From positions 1-38,451 of the forward strand of contig DCVX01000014.1 in the NCBI GenBank assembly GCA_002328805.1: a stretch of 38,451 bases of DNA, given 5' to 3'. Position 1 is the stretch's first letter; each line of letters starts with the position of its first letter. The position numbers and the translations under genes are program-made. The notes beneath the pieces were generated by a model, which had not been told where the DNA came from, ran no database searches, and saw nothing but the letters and a program-made list of their open reading frames with translations. Shown one piece after another: positions 24,094-32,693 of this stretch. This stretch comes from Candidatus Dojkabacteria bacterium UBA2177. Lineage in GTDB: Bacteria > Patescibacteriota > Dojkabacteria > SC72.

Positions 24094-25815
24094 TTAATTC
24101 TCTTGTAAAAGTTTATTTATTTGTGCAAGTTCTTTTAGGTATTTTTCTGCCTCTTTTGTGTTCCTTTTCTCTTCAGCTATGGCAACTTTCTGACTAAGTA
24201 TTCTCTGTTGCTCTTTTAGGTAAAGGGACTTTATTTTTCCTGCGAGTTTCTTTAATTCCTCCTTTATCTCTTCCTCTTGTTCTGGGATGACTGTTAGATT
24301 AAAGATTATATCTTCGAAGATTTCGGTAATTCCATCTGTTTCGTGTAGGATAGAGTATAATTTCTCTTTCCCCCTTTTGTAATTTTTAAGAATTTCTATG
24401 TAGAGTTGCTGAAGTTGGGTAGGTAGTATATACTTTTTATCAACAAGAAATTCTTCATCAATTTCATCTAGTAAAAGAAGCAGTTGCAAGTATCCCCTAT
24501 AGACTTTACTATCAGGCTCTTTCATGTGGACTTGGAAGGAGGGTCTTTTTCTGCCGTATTTATAGGGTTTTTCGCCACCCCCTTCAAAGAGGTCTATTTT
24601 AGTGATGTTTCTAACCTTCATTTTATAAAGGTTTAACAAGGTTTTGTCGGAGACGGAAGAAATTAGAAGACCTATAAGGTTTTTCACCTCATTTAGGTCC
24701 TCTAGCCTATTAAGGTTCTTATTCTCCAAGTAAGTGCTTAGTATAAAGGAAAACGCCTCTGCTTTGTTAGTTATCTTCCTCTTCATAAGCTTTTCTTCGT
24801 TCTGAAGGAGCTCGTCAATGTCTTTGTATGGTTCTGGGCTTGCTGCATAAGGGGCAAGTCCAAGTTCTGAAGCAATCTTGAATCCTCTTATTAATGCGTC
24901 TTGACCAGCTTTGTCACTGTCAAAGAAGAAGAGAATATTCTTTGTTGTTTTAGAAAGTTTTTCTAATTGTTCTTTCGTTAGTGCTGTTCCTAGAGGGGCT
25001 ACAATATTTTTGATTCCGTGTTGGTGTGCACTGACAACATCTGTGGATCCCTCACATATTATTGCAAGGTCTTTTTTTCTTATCTCTTGGCGAGATTCAT
25101 ACTGTCCAAAAAGGTTTTCCTTCTTGTGGAAGATTGGTGTATCTGGGGAATTCATATATTTAGGTCCCCAGTCGTTTCCAGGAAGGACTCTTCCAGTGAA
25201 GCCAAGAACTGTGCCTCGTGTGGATCTGATAGGGAACATTATGCGATCATAGAATTTCTCTTTTACAACCTTATCTTTTAATGTAAAGAGGCCAGAGTCT
25301 AATAATTGCCTTTGAGAATAATTTTTAGTTCTAAGTAGATATTTTCTAAGTTCTGGTTTTTTGGGGGCATATCCTATTCCGAAGTTTTTAATGGATTCTT
25401 TATTAAAGCCTCTTTTTTCAAGATAATCCATCGCTTTTTTATTTTCTTTAAGTTGGCTGTAGTAGTAATGAGTAGCTTTGTAATTGATTTCTTCCAGTAT
25501 TTTATATTTTGAAAATCCTTCCTGTTTTTTAAGTTCTACTCCAGCCTCTTTTGCTAGTTTTTCTAGTGCTTCAGGGAAGTCGATATTCTCTATCTTCTGT
25601 AGGAAATTAAAGATATCTCCAGATTCTAAGCAACCAAAACATTTATATCTCTGGAGGTCAGGACTTACAACAAATGATGGTGTTTTTTCGTTATGGAAGG
25701 GACAAAGGCCTACATAGTTTTTCCCAGCTTGTTTCAACTTGACGTATTTGCCAACTACATTAACAATGTCCAGCCTGTTTTTTATCTCTTCGATCTGATT
25801 GTTAGAAGAAGTCAT
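24094..25815 (-). CDS. dnaG: DNA primase
   Basis: Makes RNA primers at the replication fork. Zinc-binding domain: C38-P-F-H41 and C59-F-G-C62, the CHC2 motif. The TOPRIM core has CEGSTDVVSAHQ (EGYMD in most bacteria, so Tyr-Met is replaced by Ser-Thr) and FFDSDKAGQDA, keeping the metal-binding Glu and Asp. The C-terminal helicase-binding domain is divergent. Length 573. The ATG at 25815 is chosen over an in-frame TTG at 25845 because an extended -10 lies between them, ten bases before the ATG, so the TTG would not be transcribed from it. Confidence 0.96.
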   Translation of the reverse strand: MTSSNNQIEEIKNRLDIVNVVGKYVKLKQAGKNYVGLCPFHNEKTPSFVVSPDLQRYKCFGCLESGDIFNFLQKIENIDFPEALEKLAKEAGVELKKQEGFSKYKILEEINYKATHYYYSQLKENKKAMDYLEKRGFNKESIKNFGIGYAPKKPELRKYLLRTKNYSQRQLLDSGLFTLKDKVVKEKFYDRIMFPIRSTRGTVLGFTGRVLPGNDWGPKYMNSPDTPIFHKKENLFGQYESRQEIRKKDLAIICEGSTDVVSAHQHGIKNIVAPLGTALTKEQLEKLSKTTKNILFFFDSDKAGQDALIRGFKIASELGLAPYAASPEPYKDIDELLQNEEKLMKRKITNKAEAFSFILSTYLENKNLNRLEDLNEVKNLIGLLISSVSDKTLLNLYKMKVRNITKIDLFEGGGEKPYKYGRKRPSFQVHMKEPDSKVYRGYLQLLLLLDEIDEEFLVDKKYILPTQLQQLYIEILKNYKRGKEKLYSILHETDGITEIFEDIIFNLTVIPEQEEEIKEELKKLAGKIKSLYLKEQQRILSQKVAIAEEKRNTKEAEKYLKELAQINKLLQEN

Positions 25816-25825
25816 AGGTGGCAGT

Positions 25826-25834
25826 ATTATATCA
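25826..25834 (-). promoter_or_regulatory. dnaG promoter, extended -10
   Basis: Minus-strand TGA-TATAAT, hexamer 25831-25826, ten bases before the ATG at 25815, giving a leader of about three bases. It lies in the 39-bp gap after the rodZ-like gene. Confidence 0.65.
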
Positions 25835-25854
25835 TTTCCTAGCAAATTAGGATT

Positions 25855-26802
25855 TTATTGACATAATAGTTCTCCTTCTTCCATTTGACATGTTAATTCT
25901 GCGACTCCTGTTGTCTGGTTTGTTTTCCATTCTAGTAGGTTGTCATTAAAGTAGATTCTTGTATTTTTTACTCTTCCTGTGATGATGTAGAGGTTCTCTT
26001 TAATAATGAATTCTTTCTCGGTAGGTTCTAGGACTTGTGAGATTTTGTTCTCTCCATCTATATCCAATCTTACCCACGCAGGAGAATCAAAAACTTCTAT
26101 TCTTATGGTATTTTCTGTGATCTTTTCTTCTTGTTCCTCCTCCTCTGTATGTATGTCTATGGCGTAGGTGACGTTAATAGTTTCTATTTTTTCTAGGGCA
26201 TTATTTTTTCTTGCTTTAATGGTGATTGTATTGAGGCCTTCTTTTAGTGTTACCTCGTAGCTGAATTCTCCCCGCTCATTGGTTTCTACAGCTGTGCCGT
26301 TTACTTCAATGATGCTCTCCAAGTCTGTTTTGCCTTCAACTACGATATCTTTAGTTTGGACTTCACTGTCGGAGACTGGGGAGGTTATCTCCAGCGATGG
26401 AGGTCTTTGGAACTTGTATATTTGGAACCCTATGTATGCAAAAATGGCTAGTAAAAATATCCCAAGCAATATTGTTATTACTAGTTTTGGTTCGAGCGTT
26501 GGTTTCTTTCTGAGTTTTTTCGAGGGTTTAGGATCCTCCTTTTTGTTGCTAGTATTTCTTGTAGTTTTGTTTGGATTGCTTCTTCTGTATAACGCAAGAA
26601 CTTTACTTGTGTCTAGGTCTAGGTATTCTGCATATATTTTAATAAAGCCTGTTAGGAAAACTTCCGAATCGAAGTATTCAAATTGGTTGTTTTCAATATA
26701 TTCGAGGAAGCGTTTCTGGATTTTAGTGTCTGCAGAAACTTTTTCTAGGCTTTTTTTAAGTAATTCCCTCTTGTTTTTTAAGACTTCTCCTGCGGTAATC
26801 AT
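25855..26802 (-). CDS. RodZ-like protein: helix-turn-helix, membrane helix, Ig-like domain
   Basis: A 315-residue membrane protein. Residues 1-75 form the RodZ-type helix-turn-helix (GEVLKNKRELLKKSLEKVSAD to FLTGFIKIYAEYLDLD), a basic linker follows, then one helix at about 107-127. Outside lies an Ig-like repeat (about 136-213, PPSLEITSPVSDSEV, GEFSYEVTLKEGLNTI) and a C-terminal beta domain (230-315) like that of RodZ. RodZ links MreB to the elongation machinery in rod-shaped cells; here the Ig-like insertion is an added domain. It begins nine bases after ftsK on the same strand. MreB is not in the window. Confidence 0.82.
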   Translation of the reverse strand: MITAGEVLKNKRELLKKSLEKVSADTKIQKRFLEYIENNQFEYFDSEVFLTGFIKIYAEYLDLDTSKVLALYRRSNPNKTTRNTSNKKEDPKPSKKLRKKPTLEPKLVITILLGIFLLAIFAYIGFQIYKFQRPPSLEITSPVSDSEVQTKDIVVEGKTDLESIIEVNGTAVETNERGEFSYEVTLKEGLNTITIKARKNNALEKIETINVTYAIDIHTEEEEQEEKITENTIRIEVFDSPAWVRLDIDGENKISQVLEPTEKEFIIKENLYIITGRVKNTRIYFNDNLLEWKTNQTTGVAELTCQMEEGELLCQ

Positions 26803-26811
26803 TTCTCTATT

Positions 26812-29049
26812 TTACTCCTCTGTGGTTTCTGAGTCATCCTCTTTGAGTTTGTCGGAGATTTGATCTGGGGATGTTATTAATACTTTTCTTGGCTTAGAAC
26901 CATCTTGAGGACCGACTACTCCTGCTTGATGTAGTTGATCTATTAAGCGAGCGGCTTTGTTATAGCCAATTCGCATTTTTCTTTGAAGGAAGGAAGCCGA
27001 CGCTTTTTGATTGGAGATTACAATGGATAGTGCTTTTTCAAATTCCGGATCTCTCTCTTTTGGGCCTCCTTTTAGACTTTCTTGTGGACCTTTTTCAATA
27101 GCTTCTGTCAGGTCGTCAGAATAGGAAGGTTCTTCTTCTGCTAGTTGCTCTTTTATTGCTGCTATGACAGCTTCAGAGTCCTCGGTAGTTGTGTTAGTTC
27201 CCTGGATTCTGAGTGCTTTAGGTGTGGTCTGATCTTTGTATAGCATGTCCCCGTTTCCTAAGAGTGTTTCTGCCCCAGATTCGTCTAATATTACTCTTGA
27301 GTCCATATTTGTAGCGACTGCAAAGGCCATTCTCCCAGGAATATTAGACTTAATGAGGCCCGTAATTACATTGACTGTAGGTTTCTGTGTTGCAAGGATT
27401 AAATGTATTCCTACGGCTCTACCCATTTGTGCCAGTCTCTGGATTTTGGTCTCTACATCTACTCCGGAGGTAAGCATTAAGTCAGCCATCTCGTCAATGA
27501 CTACTATTATGTAAGGCATTGCAAGGTAACCAACTTTTTTATTGTACTCTGTGAGCTTTTTAACACGTAGTTGCTTGAGTTGCCTATATCTTCGCATCAT
27601 CTCGTCAATTGTCCACTGCAAGGCATTTATGACAGCCTCTGAGTCTGTTATCACAGGGTTAAGAAGGTGAGGAATACCATTATATATTGCCATCTCTACA
27701 CCCATCTTAGGGTCAATCATTATGAATTTAACCTCATCTGGGCTCTTTGTCATAAGGAGTCCTGTTAACAGGGAGTTTATGGCAACGGACTTTCCTGTTC
27801 CTGTAGCTCCTGCTACAAGTAGGTGTGGGATTTTTGCCAAATCTTTAATTTGTGTTTTTGCAGTGATATCTTTTCCTAATATTAGAGGAAGTTCATATTT
27901 ATCTTCCTCTTTTCTAAGTCTTGTAATCATTTCTCTAGCATATACATAGTTTGGAGTTGGGTTTGGAATCTCTATTCCTACATAAGAAGTTCCTGGTATG
28001 GGGGCTTCAATTCTTACTGAGGAACTCTGAGAGGCAAGGGCTAAAGCCAAATCATTACTAAGGTTTTTGATTCTTGAGACCTTTACTCCAACGCTTATAC
28101 TTAGGGAAAATCTTAGGACTGTAGGACCAATTGCTACTGCAACGACTTTAGCGTCTATTCCAAAGTTTTTAAGAGTTGCTTCTATTACTTTAGCTTTGTC
28201 TTTATAAACTTCTTTATCTTGTTCTTTTATTTCTGGTTTTTGAAGAATTTCGGCCTCTGGGAATTGCCAATTTGGGAATTTAGGTCCCTCTGGCTCTTTC
28301 TCTTCAGTGTCTTCAGGTACAGGTACTTGTTTTACAAGGTCTTCCTCTACTTGTTTCTCTTCTTCTGCACTATCGTCAGTTGCAAGGATATTGTCTAATC
28401 TTCTCTGGACTTCTTCCTCGCTTTCAACTTTAATATCATCTTCTGCTTCATCCCCGTTCTCTATCTTTACATCTTCAGGTAATTCTGGGGAACTGAGTTT
28501 TTTGAGGAAGCCTTTTAATCCAGTTCCTTCTTTCTCTTTTCCTTCTGGGACAGAATCTTCTAGAAATTCAAAGATTTGTTGCAGTGGAGTTGCTGTTATT
28601 AGGGAGAAGGAGATGACTAGAACTATCAGGATTATTATTATCTCTATGAAGCTGCCAACGAATCCGTTTAAAGAAAGGTGAAGAGCTTTTCCAAGTTGTC
28701 CTCCTGCTCCTCTTAGTGCCTCTGTGTCATTGAGTTGCTCTTCTATGAGCCAGAAGGAGAGAAGAATGTTTAAACAGATAGAAAAAAATAATAACCCAAC
28801 AGATTGTTTAACTGAAAAGAATTTCTTTTTCTTTGCTAAGAGTGCTAATGAGAGATATATTGTTAGTGTACCCCAAGCAATAGCAGCGTAGCCAAGAGCC
28901 AGAGTTATCTGGTCAAACAAGGAGGAATGATTTTGCATAAATGGGGAAATTAGGACTATCAGGCCTAGTATAAATAGTATCAAACCAGACAAAATCTTTG
29001 TTTCGCTACTCTCTATCGTTATTGCTTTTTTCTTCTTTTTTCTGGGCAT
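26812..29049 (-). CDS. ftsK: DNA translocase FtsK/SpoIIIE
   Basis: Pumps chromosomal DNA through the division septum. The N-terminus has four membrane helices (about 18-38, 46-72, 80-102, 130-152), then an acidic linker. The motor domain carries the Walker A GATGTGKS and Walker B IIVVIDEMADLM. The C-terminal winged-helix gamma domain (ASASFLQRKMRIGYNKAARLIDQL) that reads KOPS-like sites is complete. At 745 residues it is compact. It is the first gene of the leftward series. On the minus strand TATAAT lies 14 bases before the ATG, giving a very short leader. Confidence 0.96.
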   Translation of the reverse strand: MPRKKKKKAITIESSETKILSGLILFILGLIVLISPFMQNHSSLFDQITLALGYAAIAWGTLTIYLSLALLAKKKKFFSVKQSVGLLFFSICLNILLSFWLIEEQLNDTEALRGAGGQLGKALHLSLNGFVGSFIEIIIILIVLVISFSLITATPLQQIFEFLEDSVPEGKEKEGTGLKGFLKKLSSPELPEDVKIENGDEAEDDIKVESEEEVQRRLDNILATDDSAEEEKQVEEDLVKQVPVPEDTEEKEPEGPKFPNWQFPEAEILQKPEIKEQDKEVYKDKAKVIEATLKNFGIDAKVVAVAIGPTVLRFSLSISVGVKVSRIKNLSNDLALALASQSSSVRIEAPIPGTSYVGIEIPNPTPNYVYAREMITRLRKEEDKYELPLILGKDITAKTQIKDLAKIPHLLVAGATGTGKSVAINSLLTGLLMTKSPDEVKFIMIDPKMGVEMAIYNGIPHLLNPVITDSEAVINALQWTIDEMMRRYRQLKQLRVKKLTEYNKKVGYLAMPYIIVVIDEMADLMLTSGVDVETKIQRLAQMGRAVGIHLILATQKPTVNVITGLIKSNIPGRMAFAVATNMDSRVILDESGAETLLGNGDMLYKDQTTPKALRIQGTNTTTEDSEAVIAAIKEQLAEEEPSYSDDLTEAIEKGPQESLKGGPKERDPEFEKALSIVISNQKASASFLQRKMRIGYNKAARLIDQLHQAGVVGPQDGSKPRKVLITSPDQISDKLKEDDSETTEE

Positions 29050-29315
29050 TTTATGGTATATAATATTATATTAAAGGTATTTTTACAAAGTCAGCCTTAA
29101 AGTATATAATAAATCTACAAAAAAAGAACTAAAAAGGATATATTTGATATAAAGCTCTAAAATACAACAAAAAGCTTTGACTATTATATATAAATATGAT
29201 AATATCCTTCGAGTCTTTAATTTTGCCTTTAAGGGCGGTATAATTTGATTTCCGAATCAGGAGTTTATATGGCCCCTATTTGTAATACCTTATAATATTA
29301 CTAACAATATATCCT
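29050..29315. promoter_or_regulatory. Divergent ftsK-rpoB intergenic region with several promoters
   Basis: A 266-bp AT-rich gap. Rightward candidates: TTGACT (29177-29182)-N17-TAATAT (29200-29205), TATAAT at 29239-29244, and TATAAT at 29291-29296, the last only 19 bases before the rpoB ATG. Leftward: TATAAT near 29064-29069 for ftsK. A short reading frame with its own Shine-Dalgarno site lies in the rpoB leader (29269-29295). Which promoter dominates cannot be told. Confidence 0.55.
29269..29295 (+). promoter_or_regulatory. Candidate leader peptide upstream of rpoB
   Basis: ATG at 29269 opens an eight-codon frame (MAPICNTL, stop TAA at 29293-29295). It is preceded by AGGAG at 29259-29263 with five bases between, one of the best Shine-Dalgarno sites in the window, while rpoB itself has none. 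It could regulate or simply feed ribosomes to the rpoB mRNA, or be chance. Confidence 0.3.
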
Positions 29316-32300
29316 ATGGTAAAACCCAAGCGCAATAGATCCGGAAGAATAAATCTGGGATTAGGTTATTCTGGGGACGTAGAATTCCCTAATCTAATAG
29401 AAGCACAGCAGGCTTCATTTGCAGATTTTCTGGAGAATGGATTCCAAAGGCTGTTTTCTGAGATCAATCCTGTTAAGGATACGATGGAGAGAATGTGGAC
29501 CTTGGAATTCAAAGATTTTAAATATGGAGACCCCTACAGAAGTATAGAGGAAGCAATAACAAAGGGACTCTCTTATGAGGCTCCCGTTTATGCTAAAGTC
29601 CAGCTTCTTAATAATAGAACTGGAGAGATAAAGGAGCAGGAGATCTTTGTCACAGATGTTCCAGTAATGACAGATGATGGAGTCTTTGTTTTCAATGGAG
29701 TAAGAAGAGTTGTAACTCACCAGATTGTTAGATCTGAGGGAGTATTATATGAGGCATCTGACAAACTTCCACTTAGAACCTTATATAAGGTAAGGCTTAT
29801 GCCGGGAAGAGGTCCTTGGTATGAGATTGATACAAACAAGCACAATGTTATCTCTATGAGGATTTTGCCAAAGAGGCCAAAGGTTTTAATAACAGAACTT
29901 TTAAGGGTTCTTGGTTGGGAGAGTGATGATGACATTAGGAAATTGTTTAAGGATGTAGATACAAATGAGGAGAATAAATATATAGAGGCGACCCTTGCTA
30001 GAGATTTTACTAATAATAAGGAGGAAGCAGTTATTAGTATTTACAATAAACTTAGGCCAGATGAGTCTGTCACTTTAGAAAGTGCAGAGAGGTATATAAA
30101 GAGTAACTTCTTTAATTCTAGAAAATTTGATCTAGGAAGAATCGGTAGATACCAATTAAATAGAAAACTTAATACTGATTACGATATCAACGACCCAGAC
30201 CAAGTAAGACTTTATCCTTCTGATATCACATTGATAGTAAAGAGATTAATCCAGATGAATAATGGTGAGGTTGAGCCTGATGATATCGACCACCTCAGCA
30301 ATAGAAGAATAAGGAGTGTTGGAGAAATTTTAGAGAGGCAACTTAATAATGGAATAAAGAGACTTGAGAAAAATATTAGAGACAAGATGAGTTTGTATGG
30401 ACAAGATGCAAAGGTAACTCCTTCTATGCTTATAAGTACAAAGCCAATCTCTGCTTCAATACAGTCCTTCTTTGGTTCTAACGCACTTTCTAGCTTCATG
30501 GATCAGACCAATATACTGTCTGAAATGGAGAATAAGAGAAAAGTGACAGCAGGAGGGCCAGGGGGAATTGCAAAGCAGAGAGCAACTTTCTCAATTCGTG
30601 AGGTTCACAACTCTCACTATTCTAAATTTGACCCAGTAACAAGTCCAGAGAGTTCAAATATTGGTGTTGTTGTCCAACTTGCAATGTTAGCAAGAATTAA
30701 TGAATTTGGTTTCTTAGAGGCTCCATACAGAAGAGTTGAAAACGAGGTGAATAATAATAAGACAAATTTGGTGAACAGAATTATTGGTGAGACTGTAAAA
30801 GACGGTAAGAAATTAGTCGCAAAGAAGGGTGAGAAAGTAGATGAAAAACTAGCAGAGAAAATTGCAAAGATAAAAGACTTAAAGAAGGTCAAAGTTAAGC
30901 CATTCATAACTGGGGATATAGAATATCTAGATGCTATGGATGAGGAAAAGTACTACATATCTACAGCAACCATCACAACAGATGACGATAACAATATTGT
31001 GGATTCTCTTGTTCCTGTTAGACATGGAGGAGATTTTATGATGGAAGATGTTGGGATTGTAAAATATGTGGACGTTTTAGCAAGCCAACAGGCAGGACTT
31101 GGTATGGCACTAATTCCTTTTGTGTCACACAATGATGCTATGCGTGCTCTGACAGGATCAAATATGCAGAGACAGGCCGTCCCTTTGGTAAAGCAAGAGA
31201 CTCCTCTTGTTGGAACTGGAATGGAGGAAGTTGTAGGAAGGCAAGCTTCTTGGGGTATTTTTGCTGAAGACGATGGAGAAGTTCTCTATGTAGATGCTAA
31301 GAAATTATCTGTTAAATATAAGAAAGAAGGATTAAAAGATTATAATCTTATAACTTTCTACAGGAGTAATGACAACACAAGTTTTTCTCAAACTCCAGTT
31401 GTTAATATTGGAGACAAATTTAAGAAAGGAGATGTTCTAGTAGATGGTCCTACGATGGAAAATGGTGAACTTGCAATAGGTATAAACCTAAAGGCAGCAC
31501 TCATGTTCTACGAAGGATATAACTACGAGGACTCAGTTATTATTTCTGAGAGGATAGTTAGAAAAGATCTTTTGACCTCTATACATATTAGGGAATATAC
31601 CGTATCGGTTAGAGATACGGAATTGGGACCTGAGGTAATAACAGCAGATATCCCACATGTTAATGAAAGAATCCTTAGGAAATTAGATGACAGAGGAATA
31701 ATAAGAGATGGAGTGAAAGTCAAATCTGGAGATATTCTTGTAGGAGTTGTTGCTCCTAGAGGAGAGAAAGAACTCACTGCAGAAGAGAGACTTCTTAGAG
31801 CAATCTTCGGAGAGTCTGCCAGTGATGTAAGAGATAACTCCTTAAGAATCCCTCATGGGGAGGAAGGAATTGTTATTAGAAGCCAAGTATTATCCGCAGA
31901 TAAGGGTGACAAGTTGAGACCAGGAGTCTTACATGAGGTAAGGGTTTGGGTAGCAGATACAAAGAAGATTGACTTTGGTGATAAGATTGCAGGCAGACAT
32001 GGAGACAAGAATACCATTGCTGCAATTAGGCCTGTTGAAGATATGCCATTCACTGAGGACGGAGAACCTGTAGATATTGTTTTGACCCCAACATTCCTTA
32101 AGAGAATGAATATGGGACAGGCAGAAGAGGTTCACTTTGGTAAATATGCAAAGATGCTGAATGAAAAATTAGCATTCCCAATATTTGAAGGAGAAAACCT
32201 AGAATGGTTGAAGAAAGAAATGGAGAAAGTAAATGCAGATATGAGCGAAAAAGAAACCCTTTATGATGGAAGGACAGGAAACAAGTTCCCAAGAAAGATA

Positions 32301-32693
32301 ACTGTTGGAACAAAGTATGTTCTTAAGTTACATCATATAGCTGAGGAGAAAGTACATGCTAGATCTACTGGACCATACACCGCTGTCTCTCAACAGCCAC
32401 TTGGTGGTAAAGCACAAATGGGAGGCCAGAGATTTGGAGAAATGGAGGTTTGGGCATTAGAGGCACATGCTGCCCCTTATGCTCTTCAAGAAATGTTGAC
32501 CATTAAGTCAGACGATATTAAAGGTAGATCTGCTGCATATAAGGCAATAATACATGGGGATAAAATAGAGAATGTAAATATCCCTGAATCATTTAAAGTT
32601 CTGGTTAAAGAGTTAAATGCCCTTTGCCTGAATTTGGATTTAATTTCAACTCAACAAACCCAAGAGGAGGTTAAAGAAGATGAAGAAAAATAA
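29316..32693 (+). CDS. rpoB: DNA-directed RNA polymerase beta subunit
   Basis: Catalytic beta subunit, 1125 residues, compact without the large lineage-specific insertions of proteobacteria. Recognisable blocks include VTHQIVRSEGV (usually RSPG), the rifampicin region at 387-417, EGYNYEDSVIISER, KFGDKIAGRHG-like FGDKIAGRHGDK and the C-terminal GGQRFGEMEVWALEAHAA. In the rifampicin pocket Q513, H526, S531, L533 and I572 (E. coli numbers) are S393, N406, T411, G413 and V452. The ATG has no Shine-Dalgarno site. rpoC overlaps its end by 14 bp. rplJ/rplL are not upstream. Confidence 0.97.
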   Translation: MVKPKRNRSGRINLGLGYSGDVEFPNLIEAQQASFADFLENGFQRLFSEINPVKDTMERMWTLEFKDFKYGDPYRSIEEAITKGLSYEAPVYAKVQLLNNRTGEIKEQEIFVTDVPVMTDDGVFVFNGVRRVVTHQIVRSEGVLYEASDKLPLRTLYKVRLMPGRGPWYEIDTNKHNVISMRILPKRPKVLITELLRVLGWESDDDIRKLFKDVDTNEENKYIEATLARDFTNNKEEAVISIYNKLRPDESVTLESAERYIKSNFFNSRKFDLGRIGRYQLNRKLNTDYDINDPDQVRLYPSDITLIVKRLIQMNNGEVEPDDIDHLSNRRIRSVGEILERQLNNGIKRLEKNIRDKMSLYGQDAKVTPSMLISTKPISASIQSFFGSNALSSFMDQTNILSEMENKRKVTAGGPGGIAKQRATFSIREVHNSHYSKFDPVTSPESSNIGVVVQLAMLARINEFGFLEAPYRRVENEVNNNKTNLVNRIIGETVKDGKKLVAKKGEKVDEKLAEKIAKIKDLKKVKVKPFITGDIEYLDAMDEEKYYISTATITTDDDNNIVDSLVPVRHGGDFMMEDVGIVKYVDVLASQQAGLGMALIPFVSHNDAMRALTGSNMQRQAVPLVKQETPLVGTGMEEVVGRQASWGIFAEDDGEVLYVDAKKLSVKYKKEGLKDYNLITFYRSNDNTSFSQTPVVNIGDKFKKGDVLVDGPTMENGELAIGINLKAALMFYEGYNYEDSVIISERIVRKDLLTSIHIREYTVSVRDTELGPEVITADIPHVNERILRKLDDRGIIRDGVKVKSGDILVGVVAPRGEKELTAEERLLRAIFGESASDVRDNSLRIPHGEEGIVIRSQVLSADKGDKLRPGVLHEVRVWVADTKKIDFGDKIAGRHGDKNTIAAIRPVEDMPFTEDGEPVDIVLTPTFLKRMNMGQAEEVHFGKYAKMLNEKLAFPIFEGENLEWLKKEMEKVNADMSEKETLYDGRTGNKFPRKITVGTKYVLKLHHIAEEKVHARSTGPYTAVSQQPLGGKAQMGGQRFGEMEVWALEAHAAPYALQEMLTIKSDDIKGRSAAYKAIIHGDKIENVNIPESFKVLVKELNALCLNLDLISTQQTQEEVKEDEEK

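Noticed and set aside
26279..26863. 194-residue plus-strand reading frame across the rodZ-like gene
   Set aside because: Overlaps the rodZ-like gene and the end of ftsK in antisense; Ser/Leu/Phe-rich low-complexity product.
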